DNA of 64,000 nucleotides, from the NCBI GenBank assembly GCA_021292105.1, contig CM037857.1, forward strand, positions 36,123,581 to 36,187,580, read 5' to 3'. This DNA comes from Anadara kagoshimensis. Taxonomy: Eukaryota > Mollusca > Bivalvia > Arcoida > Arcidae. This document shows positions 59,706-64,000 of the stretch, piece by piece. A program made the position numbers and the translations under genes. The notes beneath the pieces are model-generated. The model had not been told where the DNA came from, did not search any database, and saw only the letters and a list, made by a program, of their open reading frames with translations. The number at the start of each line of letters is the position of its first letter. Position 1 is the stretch's first letter.

Positions 59706-62700
59706 TGACGTATAAATTTAAAATTGTCTGGTCGCGAAAAGCTTAATAATGACAATTGACGTATAAATTTAAATTGTCTGGTCGCGAAAAGCTTAATAAT
59801 GACAAATTGACGTATAAATTTAAAATTGTCTGGTCGCGAAAAGCTTAATAATGACAAATTGACGTATAAATTTAAAATTGTCTGGTAGCGAAAAGCTTAA
59901 TAATGACAAATTGACGTATAAATTTAAAATTGTCTGGTCGCGAAAAGCTTAATAATGACAAATTGACGTATAAATTTAAAATTGTCTGGTCGCGAAAAGC
60001 TTAATAATGACAAATTGACGTATAAATTTAAAATTGTCTGGTCGCGAAAAGCTTAATAATGACAAATTGACGTATAATTTAAAATTGTCTGGTCGCGAAA
60101 AGCTTAATAATGACAAATTAACGTATAATTTAAAATTGTCTGGTCGCGAAAAGCTTATAATGACAAATTGACGTATAATTTAAAATTGTCTGGTCGCAAA
60201 AAGCTTAATAATGACAAATTGACGTATAAATTTATAATTGTCTGGTAGCAAAACGCTTAATAATGACAAATTGACGTATAAATTTAAAATTGTCTGGTCG
60301 CAAAAAGCTTAATAATGACAAATTGACGTATAAATTTAAAATTGTCTGGTCGCGAAAAGCTTAATATGACAAATTGACGTATAAATTTAAAATTGTCTGG
60401 TCGCGAAAAGCTTAATAATGACAAATTGACGTATAAATTTAAAATTGTCTGGTCGCGAAAAGCTTAATAATGACAATTGACGTATAAATTTAAAATTGTC
60501 TGGTCGCGAAAAGCTTAATAATGACAAATTGACGTATAAATTTAAAATTGTCTGGTCGCGAAAAGCTTAATAATGACAAATTGACGAATAATTTAAATTG
60601 TCTGGTCGCGAAAAGCTTAATAATGACAAATTGACGTATAAATTTATAATTGTCTGGTCGCGAAAAGCTTAATAATGACAAATTGACGTATAAATATAAA
60701 ATTGTCTGGTCGCGAAAAGCTTAATAATGACAAATTGACGTATAAATATAAAATTGTCTGGTCGCGAAAAGCTTAATAATGACAAATTGACGTATAATTT
60801 TAATTGTCTGGTCGCGAAAAGCTTAATAATGACAAATTGACGTATAAATATAAATTGTCTGGTCGCGAAAAGCTTAATAATGACAAATTGACGTATAAAT
60901 TTATAATTGTCTGGTCGCGAAAAGCTTAATAATGACAAATTGACGTATAAATTTATAATTGTCTGGTCCGAAAAGCTTAATAATGACAAATTGACGTATA
61001 AATATAAAATTGTCTGGTCGCGAAAAGCTTAATAATGACAAATTGACGTATAAATTTATAATTGTCTGGTCGCGAAAAGCTTAATAATGACAAATTGACG
61101 TATAAATTTAAAATTGTCTGGTCGCGAAAAGCTTAATAATGACAAATTGACGTATAAATTTAAAATTGTCTGGTCGCGAAAAGCTTAATAATGACAAATT
61201 GACGTATAAATTTATAATTGTCTGGTCGCAAAAAGCTTAATAATGACAAATTGACGTATAAATATAAATTGTCTGGTCGCAAAAAGCTTAATAATGACAA
61301 TTGACGTATAAATTTAAAATTGTCTGGTCGCGAAAAGCTTATAATGACAAATTGACGTATAAATTTAAATTGTCTGGTCGCAAAAAGCTTAATAATGACA
61401 AATTGACGTATAAATATAAATTGTCTGGTCGCGAAAAGCTTAATAATGACAAATTGACGTATAAATATAAAATTGTCTGGTAGCAAAAAGCTTAATAATG
61501 ACAAATTGACGTATAAATATAAAATTGTCTGGTCGCGAAAAGCTTAATAATGACAAATTGACGTATAAATATAAAATTCTCTGGTCGCGAAAAGCTTAAT
61601 AATGACAAATTGACGTATAAATATAAAATTGTCTGGTCGCGAAAAGCTTAATAATGACAAATTGACGTATAATTTAAAATTGTCTGGTCGCGAAAAGCTT
61701 AATAATGACAAATTGACGTATAAATTTAAAATTGTCTGGTCGCGAAAAGCTTAATATGACAAATTGACGTATAAATTTAAAATTGTCTGGTCGCGAAAAG
61801 CTTAATAATGACAAATTGACGTATAATTTAAAATTGTCTGGTCGCGAAAAGCTTAATAATGACAATTGACGTATAAATTTAAATTGTCTGGTCGCGAAAA
61901 GCTTAATAATGACAAATTGACGTATAATTTAAAATTGTCTGGTCGCGAAAAGCTTAATAATGACAATTGACGTATAAATTTAAATTGTCTGGTCGCGAAA
62001 AGCTTAATATGACAAATTGACGTATATTTAAAATTGTCCTGGTCGCGAAAAGCTTAATAATGACAATTGACGTATAAATTTAAAATTGTCTGTCGCGAAA
62101 AGCTTAATAATGACAAATTGACGTATAAATTTAAAATTGTCTGGTCGCGAAAAGCTTAATAATGACAAATTGACGTATAAATTTAAAATTGTCTGGTCGC
62201 GAAAGCTTAATAATGACAAATTGACGTATAAATTTAAATTGTCTGGTCGCGAAAGAGCTTAATAATGACAAATTGACGTATAAATTTAAAATTTCTGGTC
62301 GCGAAAAGCTTAATAATGACAAATTGACGTATCAATTTAAAATTGTCTGGTCGCGAAAAGCTTAATATGACAAATTGACGTATAAATTTAAATTGTCTGG
62401 TCGCGAAAAGCTTAATAATGACAAATTGACGTATAAATTTAAAATTGTCTGGTCGCGAAAAGCTTAATATGACAATTGACGTATAAATTTAAAATTGTCT
62501 GGTAGCAAAAAGCTTAATAATGACAAATTGACGTATAAATTTAAAATTGTCTGGTCGCGAAAGCTTAATAATGACAATTGACGCATAAATTTAAATTGTC
62601 TGGTCGCGAAAAGCTTAATATGACAAATTGGCGTATAAATTTAAAATTGTCTGTCGCGAAAAGCTTAATAATGACAAATTGACGTATAAATTTAAAATTG

Positions 62701-64000
62701 TCTGGTCGCGAAAAGCTTAATAATGACAAATTGACGTATAAATTTAAAATTGTCTGGTCGCGAAAAGCTTAATAATGACAAATTGACGTATAATTTAAAT
62801 TGTCTGTCGCGAAAGCTTAATAATGACAATTGACGTATAAATTTAAAACTGTCTGGTAGCAAAAGCTTAATAATGACAAATTGACGTATAAATTTAAAAT
62901 TGTCTGGTCGCGAAAAGCTTAATAATGACAAATTGACGTATAAATTTAAAATTGTCTGGTCGCGAAAAGCTTAATAATGACAAATTGACGGATAAATTTA
63001 AAATTGTCTGGTCGCGAAAAGCTTAATAATGACAAATTGACGTATAAATTTAAAATTGTCTGGTCGCGAAAAGCTTAATAATGACAATTGACGTATGAAA
63101 TTTAAAATTGTCTGGTCGCGAAAAGCTTAATAATGACAAATTGACGTATAATTTAAAATTGTCCTGGTCGCGAAAAGCTTAATAATGACAAATTGACGTA
63201 TAATTTAAAATTGTCTGGTCGCGAAAAGCTTAATAATGACAATTGACGTATAAATTTATAATTGTCTGGTCGCGAAAAGCTTAATAATGACAAATTGACG
63301 TATAAATTTATAATTGTCTGGTCGCGAAAAGCTTAATAATGACAAATTGACGTATAAATATAAAATGTCTGGTCGCGAAAAGCTTAATAATGACAAATTG
63401 ACGTATAAATTTATAATTGTCTGGTCGCGAAAAGCTTAATAATGACAATTGACGTATAAATTTAAAATTGTCTGGTCGCGAAAAGCTTAATAATGACAAA
63501 TTGACGTATAAATTTAAAATTGTCTGGTCGCGAAAAGCTTAATAATGACAAATTGACGTATAAATTTAAAATTGTCTGGTCGCGAAAAGCTTAATAATGA
63601 CAAATTGACGTATAAATTTAAAATTGTCTGGTCGCGAAAAGCTTAATAATGACAAATTGACGTATAAATTTAAATTGTCTGGTCGCGAAAAGCTTTAATA
63701 ATGACAAATTGACGTATAAATTTAAAATTGTCTGGTCGCGAAAAGCTTAATAATGACAAATTGACGTATAAATTTAAAATTGTCTGGTCGCGAAAAGCTT
63801 AATAATGACAAATTGACGTATAAATTTAAATTGTCTGGTCGCGAAAAGCTTAATAATGACAAATTGACGTATAAATTTAAAATTGTCTGGTCGCGAAAAG
63901 CTTAATAATGACAAATTGACGTATAAATTTAAAATTGTCTGGTCGCGAAAAGCTTAATAATGACAAATTGACGTATAAATTTAAAATTGTCTGGTCGCGA
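59706..64000. repeat. 52-bp satellite array, about 83 copies, continues past the window
   Basis: Units read GACGTATAAATTTAAAATTG, TCTGGTCGCGAAAAGCTTAA, TAATGACAAATT; typical spacing is 52 bp, often 50-51 through single-base losses in A/T runs. Each unit has a HindIII-type AAGCTT and an inverted pair, AATTGTC / GACAAATT, that could form a short hairpin. The repetitive 'SLLSFSRPDNFKFIRQF' open frames on the minus strand are artefacts. The array reaches the last base of the window. Confidence 0.98.

Noticed and set aside
60490-63499. Several minus-strand open frames encoding repeats of SLLSFSRPDNFKFIRQF
   Set aside because: They are translations of the 52-bp satellite; the unit is not a multiple of three and frames persist only through indels.

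Overview
The window is animal nuclear DNA. It is AT-rich, has GT-AG introns and dense short interspersed repeats, and is almost certainly from a mollusc, most likely a bivalve. The organism call rests on the repeats: an element that opens with AGCTCACCTGAGCC and closes with GGCCCATGGGCCTCTTG, tRNA-derived SINE-like copies, and a 'CCCTTCCGGAGCACC' family. It is inferred from memory of such genomes, not from a search.

The only well-supported gene is the 3' nine-tenths of a slit orthologue on the + strand. I rebuilt 32 coding exons from 7310 to the stop codon at 48498, about 1,336 codons, by splice sites, phase continuity and the known Slit domain order. They encode the last three LRRs and LRRCT of D1; complete D2 and D3; a 20-residue linker exon; complete D4; six EGF domains; a laminin-G domain; a seventh EGF; and a C-terminal cystine knot. 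The signal peptide, the first LRRNT and about three LRRs are not found and probably lie upstream. Slit is a secreted axon-guidance ligand whose D2 domain binds Robo receptors. All exon phases fit together except one LRR exon (35369-35439), which is 71 instead of 72 nt and breaks the frame.

Region by region: 1-7309 is intron with a hAT-like MITE, SINE copies and short tandem duplications. 7310-21377 holds the end of D1, spread over large introns with a 29-copy 43-bp array, CA repeats, two pogo-like MITEs and a 2-kb element with a 145-bp core array. 21378-40602 holds D2 to D4. 40603-48498 holds the EGF, LamG and cystine-knot exons; two tandem arrays abut both splice sites of the EGF4 exon. 48499-54552 is 3' flank, with one candidate poly(A) signal and scattered SINEs. 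54553-57462 is bounded by two near-identical 165-bp direct repeats. 57490-58640 holds tRNA-like pieces, then a CpG-richer stretch with CRE-like and X-box-like sites and a possible two-exon small gene. 59706-64000 is a 52-bp satellite array that runs off the window.

No prokaryotic features, CRISPR arrays, rRNA or convincing functional tRNA genes were seen. The notable material is repeat architecture around slit splice sites, the one-base exon defect, and the unassigned small gene candidate.
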